A stretch of DNA of 64,000 nucleotides, taken from positions 1,612,523 through 1,676,522 of the forward strand of contig NZ_HG964937.1 in the NCBI RefSeq assembly GCF_000613245.1, given 5' to 3'. The DNA is from Mycobacterium asiaticum DSM 44297. GTDB lineage: Bacteria > Actinomycetota > Actinomycetes > Mycobacteriales > Mycobacteriaceae. Below are positions 26,898-34,850 of this stretch, piece after piece. The notes beneath the pieces are model-generated. The model was not told where the DNA came from. It ran no database searches and saw nothing but the letters and a program-made list of their open reading frames with translations. How positions within the stretch are numbered: position 1 is the stretch's first letter; every line of letters begins with the position of its first letter. Made by a program: the position numbers and the translations under genes.

Positions 26898-27920
26898 ATG
26901 GCGACGAAAAAAGAGACGGATAAAGAGATGACCATGCGCGAGGCGCTGAACCTCGCGCTGGATCAGGCACTCGAGGCCGACGACCGGGTGTTCCTGCTCG
27001 GTGAGGACATCGCCGATCCCGGCGCATCCGGTCCCACAGCAGGACTTTCGACCAAGTACGGGCACGACCGCGTGCTGGACACCCCGATCTCCGAGGCCGG
27101 CATTCTCGGCGCAGCCATCGGCGCCGCGATAGACGGCCTGTTGCCGGTGGCCGAGATCATGATCATGGACTTCATCGGGATCGCCGCCGATCAATTGATC
27201 AACAACGCCGCCAAACTGCGCTTCATGACCGCGGGGCGGACGTCCGCGCCGATCACCGTGCGTACCCAGGTGTACGCAGGCCTGGCCACCGGTGCCACCC
27301 ACTCACAGTCCCTCGAAGCATGGTTCATGCACATCCCCGGGATGAAGGTGATCGTGCCGTCCACCCCGCGTGACGGCAAGGGTTTACTGACCTCGGCGAT
27401 CTTCGATCCCGACCCCTGCCTGTTCGTCGAGACGATTCGGCTGCAGAGCAGAAAGGGACTCGTCCCGCTCGACCCCGGATTTGCAATTCCGTTGGGGCAA
27501 GCCGACATCAAGCGTGCCGGCACCGACGTCACACTCATCAGCTACGGCCGCGCCGTGCACGACGCCCTGGCCGCGGCGGCCACGCTGCAAGAGCAGGATG
27601 TCAGCGCAGAAGTCGTCGACCTGCGCACGCTGGTGCCCCTGGACGTCGACACCGTTGTCGAATCGGTCCGTCGTACCCGCCGGGCGGTGGTCGTGCACGA
27701 CGCGGTGCAGTTCGCCGGTCCGGGCGCGGAGATCGCGGCGATCCTGCAGTCCGAACTGTTCGGTGAGTTGGTCGCACCCGTGCAGCGGGTGGGCGCACGC
27801 TTCGTGCCCAACCCTGCTGCGGCGGCGCTGGAGGCTCAGGTGTTCCCGTCGCCGGCGCGTGTCGTGGCCGCCGCGCGGCGCACCCTGGATGCCGCGGACC
27901 GGGTGAGCGCCGGTGGCTGA
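26898..27920 (+). CDS. TPP-dependent dehydrogenase E1, beta subunit
   Basis: 340 residues. A transketolase-like pyrimidine-binding domain opens with REALNLALDQALEADDRVFLLGEDIADPG, and the C-terminal transketolase domain is seen in GTDVTLISYGRAVHDALAAA and AEVVDLRTLVPLDVDTV. It binds the pyrimidine end of TPP at the alpha/beta interface. It lies 5 bp after the alpha gene and overlaps the lipoyl gene by 8 bp, so the three proteins are made together. The N-terminal Lys/Glu-rich stretch (ATKKETDKEMT) is unusual and may start later at the ATG of MTMREAL. Confidence 0.88.
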   Translation: MATKKETDKEMTMREALNLALDQALEADDRVFLLGEDIADPGASGPTAGLSTKYGHDRVLDTPISEAGILGAAIGAAIDGLLPVAEIMIMDFIGIAADQLINNAAKLRFMTAGRTSAPITVRTQVYAGLATGATHSQSLEAWFMHIPGMKVIVPSTPRDGKGLLTSAIFDPDPCLFVETIRLQSRKGLVPLDPGFAIPLGQADIKRAGTDVTLISYGRAVHDALAAAATLQEQDVSAEVVDLRTLVPLDVDTVVESVRRTRRAVVVHDAVQFAGPGAEIAAILQSELFGELVAPVQRVGARFVPNPAAAALEAQVFPSPARVVAAARRTLDAADRVSAGG

Positions 27921-28149
27921 CTTCATCATTCGGATACCTCGGGTATCGGTGGCGGTCGCGGAAGCGGAGTTGACCGAATTACTTGTGGCCGGCGGCGAGT
28001 ACGTCGAGGAGGGCACACCCATCTACGTCATCGCCACCGAGAAGGTGGAGCAGGAAATCGAAGCCGGCGCATCCGGCACCGTGCAGTGGACGGCTCAGAC
28101 CGGCACGACCTACGACATCGGCACTCAGATCGGCGTCATCACCTCTTAA
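27913..28149 (+). CDS. Free-standing lipoyl-domain protein
   Basis: 78 residues, a single biotinyl/lipoyl carrier domain. Lysine K44 in ATEKVEQEIEAG sits at the hairpin where lipoate or biotin is attached. The protein begins with the first strand (ADFIIRIPRVSVAVAEAEL) and stops right after the last one (GTQIGVITS), with no peripheral-subunit-binding or acyltransferase domain. In 2-oxoacid dehydrogenases this domain is normally fused to E2, so here it could only act as a mobile carrier between E1 and an enzyme coded elsewhere. GTG 27913 overlaps the E1 beta gene by 8 bp. Attachment of lipoate rather than biotin is inferred from the E1 neighbours. Confidence 0.87.
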   Translation: MADFIIRIPRVSVAVAEAELTELLVAGGEYVEEGTPIYVIATEKVEQEIEAGASGTVQWTAQTGTTYDIGTQIGVITS

Positions 28150-28164
28150 CGGAAAGGCGGAGCC

Positions 28165-29040
28165 ATGGATCTCAACGAGACCCGCGAAAGAATCATCTAC
28201 GAGAAGGAAGGCCCGATCGCGCGTGTGACGCTGAACTGGCCGGAGAAGGCCAACGCCCAGGACCAGAAACTGGCCGAGGAGGTGGACGCCGCACTGCTGG
28301 ACGCCGACCGCGATTACGACATCAAGGTGCTGGTGCTCAAGGCCAACGGGAAGGGCTTCTGCTCCGGGCATGCGATCGGGAACAATGCCGTCGACTATCC
28401 GGCCTTCGTCGAAGGCGCCATGAGAATGGGTCACCCGTGGAAGCCGCAGACGGATCTGTTCGTCAAGCCGACGCTGAACCTGTGGGAGTTCTCCAAGCCC
28501 ACGATCGCGCAGGTGCATGGCTACTGCGTGGGCGGCGGCACGCACATGGGTCTGACGACCGATATCGTCATCGCCTCCGAGGACGCCTACTTCTCCTATC
28601 CGCCGTTACAGGGATTCGGCATGCCATCCGGCGAATGTTCCATCGAGCCATGGGTTTTCATGAACTGGCGGCGCGCCGCGTATTATCTGTTCCTGGCCGA
28701 GGTCATCGACGCCAAGAAGGCACTGGAAGTCGGTTTGGTCAACGAAGTCGTGCCGCGCGACCAACTCGATTCGCGCGTCGATGCCATCGCCCGCCACATC
28801 GCTCAGGCGCCCATGACCACCCTTTTGGCGACCAAGGCGAATCTCAAGCGGGCCTGGGAGCTGATGGGCATGCGGGTGCACTGGCAGAGCTCCAATGACC
28901 TGGTCGCCCTCGCCTCGATCAGCAAGGACGTACAAGAGCTGATCCAGACGGTGTTCCGGGACAAGGTTTTGCCGTCCGAACACGCCCGGCGTCAGGCGGC
29001 CGCGGCGGCCGCATCGAACGATGGTGCCGCCAGCGACTAG
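28165..29040 (+). CDS. Enoyl-CoA hydratase/isomerase family protein (atypical crotonase)
   Basis: 291 residues. The oxyanion-hole segments are LKANGKGFCSGHAIG and QVHGYCVGGGTHMGLTTDI. The usual catalytic-Glu region is altered (FGMPSGECSIEPWVF), so hydration of a simple enoyl-CoA is not certain; hydrolysis or ring-opening of a cyclic acyl-CoA is possible. It is clearly paralogous to the crotonase at 33749-34594, sharing ANGKGFC and the C-terminal NLKRAWELMGMRVH pattern. It lies 15 bp after the lipoyl gene, preceded by a GGAAAGGCGGAG ribosome site. Confidence 0.85.
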   Translation: MDLNETRERIIYEKEGPIARVTLNWPEKANAQDQKLAEEVDAALLDADRDYDIKVLVLKANGKGFCSGHAIGNNAVDYPAFVEGAMRMGHPWKPQTDLFVKPTLNLWEFSKPTIAQVHGYCVGGGTHMGLTTDIVIASEDAYFSYPPLQGFGMPSGECSIEPWVFMNWRRAAYYLFLAEVIDAKKALEVGLVNEVVPRDQLDSRVDAIARHIAQAPMTTLLATKANLKRAWELMGMRVHWQSSNDLVALASISKDVQELIQTVFRDKVLPSEHARRQAAAAAASNDGAASD

Positions 29041-29058
29041 GCCGGCCGGAGTTCGTCC

Positions 29059-30591
29059 GTGAACATCGCCGACCACGCAAGGACAGCACCGGACTCACCG
29101 GCCTTGATCGTCGACGGCGACGCGGTCTCGTATGCAAGGCTTTATGGTCGGAGCCGGCAGGTCGCCGCGGCGTTGCACGACGCGGGGCTGCTGCGCGGCG
29201 ACGGGGTGGCGCTGATCCTGCCGAACCGGCCGGAGTTCTTCGAAATCACTTGGGGCTGCCAGCTTTCCGGTCTGTACTACACCGCCGTCAACACCCACTT
29301 CACCACGGACGAGGTTGCCTACGTCATCGACGACTCGGACGCTCGGGCGGTCTTTGTCGACGGTTCGATGCCGGAACTGGCCGACCACATCCGACATGTC
29401 AACCGGGGGGTAGACATTCACCTCATGGTCGGCGCTGGCCGGCCAGGCTGGCGGACATACGAGGATGCGCTGGCGACCGCTGGCCCGCCGCCGGCACTAT
29501 CGGACGGCTCGGAGATGTTGTACTCCTCGGGCACCACCGGCAGGCCCAAAGCGGTGCGACGCCCCTTGCCCGAGGATGGCAACGGGTCGTGGGCGCAGGC
29601 GGTTCTAGAGATGGCCCTGACCCGCAAGTACGGCATGAGCCCGTCCAGCGTGTACCTGTCCCCCGCGCCGATGTATCACGCTGCCGGGGTGAATTACACC
29701 ATGGCGGTCAATCGGGTTGGGGCCGCGGCGATCCTGATGCCCAGGTTCGATGCCGAGACGGTATTGCAACTTATTGAGACACATCGGGTGACGCACGCTC
29801 AGTTCGTGCCGACCATGTTTGTACGGATGCTCAAGCTGCCCGAGCACGTGCGCGACAAGTACGACGTCTCGAGTCTGCAGTGCGTGATCCATGCGGCCGC
29901 ACCCTGTCCCGTCGCCGTCAAGCACCGGATGATGAGTTGGTTCGGGCCGATCATTCACGAATATTACGGCGGCACTGAAGGCTTCGCGGGCACCACGATC
30001 GGGCCGCAGGAGTGGCTGGCACACCCGGGTTCGGTCGGCATCCCGATGACTGCCGTGCACGTGGTCGGTGAGGACGGTAACGAGCTGCCGGTCGGTGAAT
30101 CCGGCGAGCTCTATTTCGAGGGCGGTCCCGACTTCGAGTACTTCAAGGATCCGGCCAAGACGGCCGCCGTCTACAACGACCGCGGTTGGCGCACCTTGGG
30201 AGACGTGGGCCGCGTCGACGAAGACGGGTACTTGTACTTGACGGACCGTTCCACGTTCATGATCGTCTCCGGCGGGGTGAACATCTACCCGCAGGAGGTG
30301 GAGAACCTCCTTGTCATGCATCCCAAACTGGTTGACGCGGCGGTCTTCGGCGTGCCGAACGACGAGTTCGGCGAAGAGGTGAAGGCCGTCGTGCAGCCGG
30401 CGGCCGGCGTGGTGGGTGACAGCGTCCTGGCAGCCGAGCTCATCGATTACTGCCGGGCACACCTGGCGACCTATAAGTGCCCGCGCACCGTCGACTTCGA
30501 CCCAGAGCTGCCGCGGGATCCGAACGGCAAGCTCTACAAGCGGCGCATCCGCGAAAAGTACTGGCAGGGACGGATGTCTCGGATCCTGTAA
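29059..30591 (+). CDS. Acyl-CoA synthetase (FadD-like, ANL superfamily)
   Basis: 510 residues. The AMP-binding P-loop is LYSSGTTGRPKAV, and the A5 motif is YYGGTEG. The core GWRTLGDVGRVDEDGYLYLTDR and the hinge segment SGGVNIYPQEVE are complete, as is the C-terminal catalytic lysine in PRDPNGKLYKR. It activates a carboxylic acid with ATP and CoA. Together with the divergent CoA-transferase, the cluster has two ways to form thioesters. GTG 29059 starts 18 bp after the crotonase stop. Substrate range cannot be inferred from the pocket by eye. Confidence 0.88.
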   Translation: MNIADHARTAPDSPALIVDGDAVSYARLYGRSRQVAAALHDAGLLRGDGVALILPNRPEFFEITWGCQLSGLYYTAVNTHFTTDEVAYVIDDSDARAVFVDGSMPELADHIRHVNRGVDIHLMVGAGRPGWRTYEDALATAGPPPALSDGSEMLYSSGTTGRPKAVRRPLPEDGNGSWAQAVLEMALTRKYGMSPSSVYLSPAPMYHAAGVNYTMAVNRVGAAAILMPRFDAETVLQLIETHRVTHAQFVPTMFVRMLKLPEHVRDKYDVSSLQCVIHAAAPCPVAVKHRMMSWFGPIIHEYYGGTEGFAGTTIGPQEWLAHPGSVGIPMTAVHVVGEDGNELPVGESGELYFEGGPDFEYFKDPAKTAAVYNDRGWRTLGDVGRVDEDGYLYLTDRSTFMIVSGGVNIYPQEVENLLVMHPKLVDAAVFGVPNDEFGEEVKAVVQPAAGVVGDSVLAAELIDYCRAHLATYKCPRTVDFDPELPRDPNGKLYKRRIREKYWQGRMSRIL

Positions 30592-30617
30592 AACATCCAA
30601 CGAACGAGGTGAACCCG

Positions 30618-31978
30618 ATGCGTACCGACGTGAACTGGACACCGCTCCCGGTGCCGTGGGCGGTACAGGCCGCTGACCGCATTCCCAAGCAGCGGTACTA
30701 CGACCCCGAGTTCTACGCGCTGGAAAACGAGAAGTTCTGGCCCCGGGTGTGGCAGATGGCGTGCCGTCTCGAGGAAATCCCGAAGCCGGGCGACTTCGTC
30801 GAGTACGAGATCCTCGACCAGTCGGTCATCGTTGTGCGGCTGGACGCCGAGAACGTGCGGGCCTATCACAACGCCTGTCGGCACCGGGGCGTGAAGTTGG
30901 TGGAGGGCAACGGCTCTCGCCGCACGTTTGTGTGCCCGTTCCACGGCTGGTGCTGGGGCATCGACGGGCGCAACACTTTTGTGCTGCGTTCCGATGCGTT
31001 CGACGAGTCGAACCTGGACCCGCAGGACCTGGCCCTGGTTCCGGTGCGGTGCGAACTCTGGGGCGGCTGCGCATGGATCAATTTCGACGACGGCGCACCG
31101 GGTTTGCGGGACTGCTTCGAACCGTTCGCGACGATCTACGACGCCTGGAAGGTCGAGTCGTTACGGACCGAATGGTGGCAGTCGTGCCGGCTTCCGGTGA
31201 ATTGGAAGCTTGCGACCGCGGCGTTCATGGAGGGCTACCACGTTCCTCAGACCCACCCGCAATTGCTTCCATCGTCACAGCCGGCCACCGGCCAGCCGCC
31301 GGGACTGATCCAAACCAGCCTGTATTTCATGCGCACACTCGGCGAGGGCATGGCCGGGATGACCCACGAGAACGACATCCGCATCGCGGAAGGCCTGCAG
31401 AACATGGAGTTGCCCGCCGACCCGGCCGAGGCGATGGCGGTGTGGAAAGCGACCCTGAACGATGCGGTGGTGCGCTGGCACCGGGCCAGGGGCTGCGACA
31501 TTCCCGACCTCAACGAACTGCAGCGCCGCGGCATCGTCGACGCGATCGGGTTTTGCTTTCCGCATTATTTCCTGTTGCCGCAGTACAGCAGCGCGTCGTC
31601 ATACCGGATCCGGCCGGTGGGACCGGAGGAAACCCTGTTCGAGATCTGGTCGCTCACCCGCATCCCGCCGGACCAGCTCACCGGCAGACCCACCCGCCGG
31701 AACCCATGGCCCCCGACGACCCACGCTGGCCACCGATCCCGGCCCAAGACCTCTCCAACCTGCCCAGGCAACAGAAGGGCTTGCACTCGAAGGGTTTTGA
31801 GTACATGCGACTGTCCAGTCAAATCGAAGGGCTCATCTCGAACTTTGAGCGCGTCATCGACGGTTTCCTCGCCGACCTGCCGTATGAGGCTCTGGTGCCG
31901 GCGATCCAGAAGACCAACACCACCATCGACGTCCCGATCGCCGACCTCGGCTTCACCGCGCCGGGAATCGCGCGATGA
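30618..31978 (+). pseudogene. Rieske non-haem iron oxygenase, alpha subunit, broken by one frameshift
   Basis: Begins at ATG 30618 behind a GAGGT site. The Rieske 2Fe-2S ligands are C87/H89 (ACRHRGVKL) and C106/H109 (VCPFHGW), and the mononuclear iron site is EGYHVPQTH (H208, H213). The frame runs intact to about residue 350 (SLTRIPP). Between about 31668 and 31705 the family sequence continues one frame over as PEPMAPDDPRWPPIPAQ and on to FTAPGIAR. A single missing base, or two extra, explains it. The downstream part keeps normal coding character and its TGA overlaps the next ATG, so the gene was recently functional or the break is a sequencing error. The full product would be about 453 residues. 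No reductase or ferredoxin partner is nearby. Confidence 0.85.
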
Positions 31979-33717
31979 GCACCAACTGGGACCACTCGGT
32001 CGACCTGCTGATCGCCGGCAGCGGCGGGGGCGGCATGGTGGCCGGCCTGGCGGCGCTGGACGCCGGGCTGGAACCGCTGATCGTGGAGAAGCAGCCACTG
32101 GTCGGCGGTTCGACCGGGCTGTCCGGCGGGATCGTCTGGCTGCCGAACAATCCGCTGATGCGGGCCGACGGCATCGCCGACTCGCACGAGGACGGTCTCG
32201 CCTACCTGGCCGACGTGGTCGGCGACATTGGCGCGCCGTCCTCCCCCGCGCGCCGGGAGATGTTTCTTACGGCGGGCTACGAGATGATCAATTTCCTGCT
32301 GCGCAGAGGGGTTCGGCTGATCCGCTGTGCGGGCTGGAGTGACTACTACCCGAATCACAAGGGCGGCAATGAATCCGGTCGCGCCGTCGAGGGAATCCCG
32401 TTCGATGCTGCCGAACTCGGGGCATGGCACGACAAGGTGCAGCCGGCGCTGGCCAAAAACTACGGGTACGTAGTGCTCACCAACGAGCTGCGTTCGGTGC
32501 AGTACTACAACCGCTCGGCGCGGGCATTCGCGGTGGCGGCCAGAGTGTTCGCGCGGACCAGGGCGGCGCGGATCGCGCGCCGGCGCCTTTTGACCAACGG
32601 CGCCTCGTTGATCGGTCAGATGCTCAAGGTGCTCATCGATCTCAGTGACGGCCGGCCTCCGCTGTGGATCAATGCCGCCATGGCAGACCTGATCGTCGAG
32701 GATGGCCGCGTCGCGGGCGCCCGCATCACCCGCGACGGGGTGACGGTGAATGTCGAGGCCCGCAAGGGAGTCCTGTTGGCCGCGGGTGGTTTTGGCCACA
32801 ATGCGGAAATGCGACGCCAGTACAGCGGCGACCAGCCCAACGACGGCCAGTGGTCGATCGCCAACGCCGGTGACACGGGCGAGGTGCTGCAGACCGCGAT
32901 GCGGCTGGGTGCCAAAACCGATCTCCTTGACGAAGCCTGGTGGCTGCCTTCGGTTTTCATTGCCAACGGCGGCGCGGCCGCCGCGTCGCTGGGTTCGGGG
33001 CGCCAGCGCCCCGGTGCCATCTACGTCGACTCGACCGGCCGACGGTTCTGCAACGAGTCGAACTCCTACGTCGAGGTCGGCAAAGCCATGTATGCCAACA
33101 AGGCGGTGCCGTGCTGGATGATCTTCGATGACGGGTACGTGCGCCGCTACGTCGCCGGCACCAACCCGCTCAACCGTCAGCACCTTCCGCCCGCCTTGAT
33201 CGAAAGTGGTGCCGTCAAGCGGGCCGGAACACTGCGCGAACTCGCCGCCCAGATCGAGCTGCCCGCCGACGAACTGGTCCGAACAGTGCAGCGGTTCAAC
33301 AAGTTTGCGGCCAAGGGCCTGGATCCCGACTTCGGACGTGGTCAGTCGGCTTACAACGACTGCCTGGGCGATCCGGGTTACCGGCCCAACGCCGCGGTCG
33401 GTCCGCTGGACCGGGCGCCCTACTACGCGACACGGGTGCTCCCGGCCGATGTCGGAACGTGCGGTGGGGTGATCACCAACGAATACGCGCAGGTTCTCGA
33501 TCAGCAGGATCGGGTGATCGAGGGTCTCTACGCGACCGGCAACACCACGGCCACGGTCATGGGCCGAACCTATCCGGGGGCCGGGGCGAGCATCGCGAGT
33601 TCGATGGTGTTCGGCTACGTGGCCGCCCGCCACGCGGCAAGGCGCCGGCTACCTGGCGAGCTGGGGGCACCTCCCTCCCGCGAGCTGGGGGCACCTCCCG
33701 CTTGCGGGGGAACGTAA
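31975..33717 (+). CDS. 3-ketosteroid delta-1-dehydrogenase-like flavoprotein
   Basis: 580 residues, FAD_binding_2 family. The N-terminal dinucleotide motif is AGSGGGGMVAGLAALDAG, followed by VGGSTGLSGGIVWLPNN. The C-terminal FAD segment NTTATVMGRTYPGAGASI resembles KstD, where the Tyr and Gly of this stretch take part in catalysis. It would introduce a double bond next to a ketone in a ring (KstD-like) or act as a fumarate-reductase-type oxidoreductase. ATG 31975 overlaps the Rieske stop by 4 bp. The last 20 or so residues (ELGAPPSRELGAPPACGG region) come from a tandem DNA repeat and are probably an added tail. Confidence 0.86.
   Translation: MSTNWDHSVDLLIAGSGGGGMVAGLAALDAGLEPLIVEKQPLVGGSTGLSGGIVWLPNNPLMRADGIADSHEDGLAYLADVVGDIGAPSSPARREMFLTAGYEMINFLLRRGVRLIRCAGWSDYYPNHKGGNESGRAVEGIPFDAAELGAWHDKVQPALAKNYGYVVLTNELRSVQYYNRSARAFAVAARVFARTRAARIARRRLLTNGASLIGQMLKVLIDLSDGRPPLWINAAMADLIVEDGRVAGARITRDGVTVNVEARKGVLLAAGGFGHNAEMRRQYSGDQPNDGQWSIANAGDTGEVLQTAMRLGAKTDLLDEAWWLPSVFIANGGAAAASLGSGRQRPGAIYVDSTGRRFCNESNSYVEVGKAMYANKAVPCWMIFDDGYVRRYVAGTNPLNRQHLPPALIESGAVKRAGTLRELAAQIELPADELVRTVQRFNKFAAKGLDPDFGRGQSAYNDCLGDPGYRPNAAVGPLDRAPYYATRVLPADVGTCGGVITNEYAQVLDQQDRVIEGLYATGNTTATVMGRTYPGAGASIASSMVFGYVAARHAARRRLPGELGAPPSRELGAPPACGGT
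33657..33711. repeat. Tandem 20-bp repeat plus hairpin at the 3' end of the flavoprotein gene
   Basis: GCGAGCTGGGGGCACCTCCC occurs at 33657-33676 and again at 33680-33699, followed by CGCTTGCGGGGG, which can pair with the preceding CCCGC. Elements of this kind (CTGGGGGCACCTCCCGCTTGCGGGGG) are scattered in genomes of many slow-growing mycobacteria as I remember them. Here the repeat is translated as the C-terminus of the KstD-like protein. A further CCCGCG...CGCGGG hairpin (33720-33743) follows. Confidence 0.7.
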
Positions 33718-33748
33718 AGCCCGCGACACGCCGGGTCCGCGGGAGCTT

Positions 33749-34594
33749 CTACGTCTGCTCGCCCTCCTGGGCGCGGCCGATGAAATCGCGCGGCTTCATG
33801 CCTGATTGCATGAGTTCGGCGCGGCGGGCCTGCACGTCGGATGCCGCGCCGACCATGTTGGTCAGGATGTGACTGACCTGTAGGTGCACCCGCATCCCCA
33901 TCAGCTCCCAGGCTCGCTTCACATTGTTCTTCACCGCCATCAGCGTGGTCAGCGGAATCTGGGCGATCTTGCGAGCCATCTCCTCGACGGTGTCTTCGAG
34001 GTCCTCGCGCGGTACCACCTTGTTGAGCAGTCCCCATTCGAGGGCTTGCTCGGCGGTAAGCGTTGGCGCCAGCAGCAACCAGTCCATGGTGCGGTGCCAA
34101 TTCATCAGCAACCACGGCTCGATCATCGTGTGACCGCCTGGCTCACCGAGGCTCTGCGCCAGCGGCATCTGGAAATACGCGTCCTCTGACGCGACGCAGA
34201 AATCGGTGAGCAGACCGAGGTAGATCCCGCCGCCCATGCAGTAGCCGTGAATCTGGGAGATCGTCGGCTTCGGAAACTCCCAGAGGTACAGGGTCGGCCA
34301 CAGGAAGAGATCTGCGGTGCCCTTGTAGAGATCCTCAAAGGTGTCACCGAAGTCGGGATAGGGATTTTCATCCGGTCCCCACCGAGCGACGTGGCCGCCG
34401 CAGAACCCCTTGCCGTTGCCCTTGAGGATGACGACTTTGATTTCCTTGTCACGGTCGGCTTCGTGCAGGCACGTGTCGACCTCGGTCACCAGAACCGCGT
34501 CCTTGGTATTGGCCTTGTCGACGCGGTTGAGGATGATCCGCGCGATCGGGGGTTCGCGCTCGTAGATGACAGCTTCCAGGACGCGCCGCTCCAT
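33749..34594 (-). CDS. Enoyl-CoA hydratase/isomerase family protein (second atypical crotonase)
   Basis: 281 residues. The oxyanion segments are LKGNGKGFCGGHVAR and QIHGYCMGGGIYLGLLTDF, with an altered catalytic region (SLGEPGGHTMIEPWLLM). It is a paralog of the crotonase at 28165-29040. ATG 34594 gives MERRVLEAVIYERE; the frame continues to 34648 but overlaps the upstream region of the helicase gene. It converges on the catabolic operon, sharing a 31-bp gap. Its similarity to the operon's own crotonase makes it a likely member of the same pathway on its own promoter. Confidence 0.84.
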   Translation of the reverse strand: MERRVLEAVIYEREPPIARIILNRVDKANTKDAVLVTEVDTCLHEADRDKEIKVVILKGNGKGFCGGHVARWGPDENPYPDFGDTFEDLYKGTADLFLWPTLYLWEFPKPTISQIHGYCMGGGIYLGLLTDFCVASEDAYFQMPLAQSLGEPGGHTMIEPWLLMNWHRTMDWLLLAPTLTAEQALEWGLLNKVVPREDLEDTVEEMARKIAQIPLTTLMAVKNNVKRAWELMGMRVHLQVSHILTNMVGAASDVQARRAELMQSGMKPRDFIGRAQEGEQT

Positions 34595-34667
34595 CCGCGT
34601 TACATTACCGGACCGCGACGTAACGCCGTCATGGTTTGTGCGCCGCATGCGCTATGCTGGACAGCAA

Positions 34668-34687
34668 TGTCGGCGCACCTGCCGACA
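34668..34687 (+). promoter_or_regulatory. Leader hairpin upstream of the DEAD-box helicase gene
   Basis: TGTCGGC (34668-34674) and GCCGACA (34681-34687) form a perfect 7-bp stem with a 6-base loop. A TATGCT -10-like hexamer at 34653-34658 would start transcription just before the stem. It would therefore be a hairpin at the extreme 5' end of a leader of about 185 bases. Helicase genes of this kind are often cold-induced through long leaders; the role here is inference. Confidence 0.4.
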
Positions 34688-34850
34688 ACGTCGTGGAACG
34701 CATCGTCATCCACCATCCCAGATGATTCGTGCAAGCAGCACGAGCTTTTCTCGCGGCGATCGATTTTGCCCACCGGCAATCTCGCCATCTCGTGCTCGGA
34801 TTCGCGGTATCGCGATGCGCGCACGCCGATGCCTGAAAGGCACCGAAATA

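Noticed and set aside
31819..33633. A 604-codon minus-strand frame opposite the KstD-like gene
   Set aside because: No domain signal; the opposite strand has a full FAD enzyme with coupled start.
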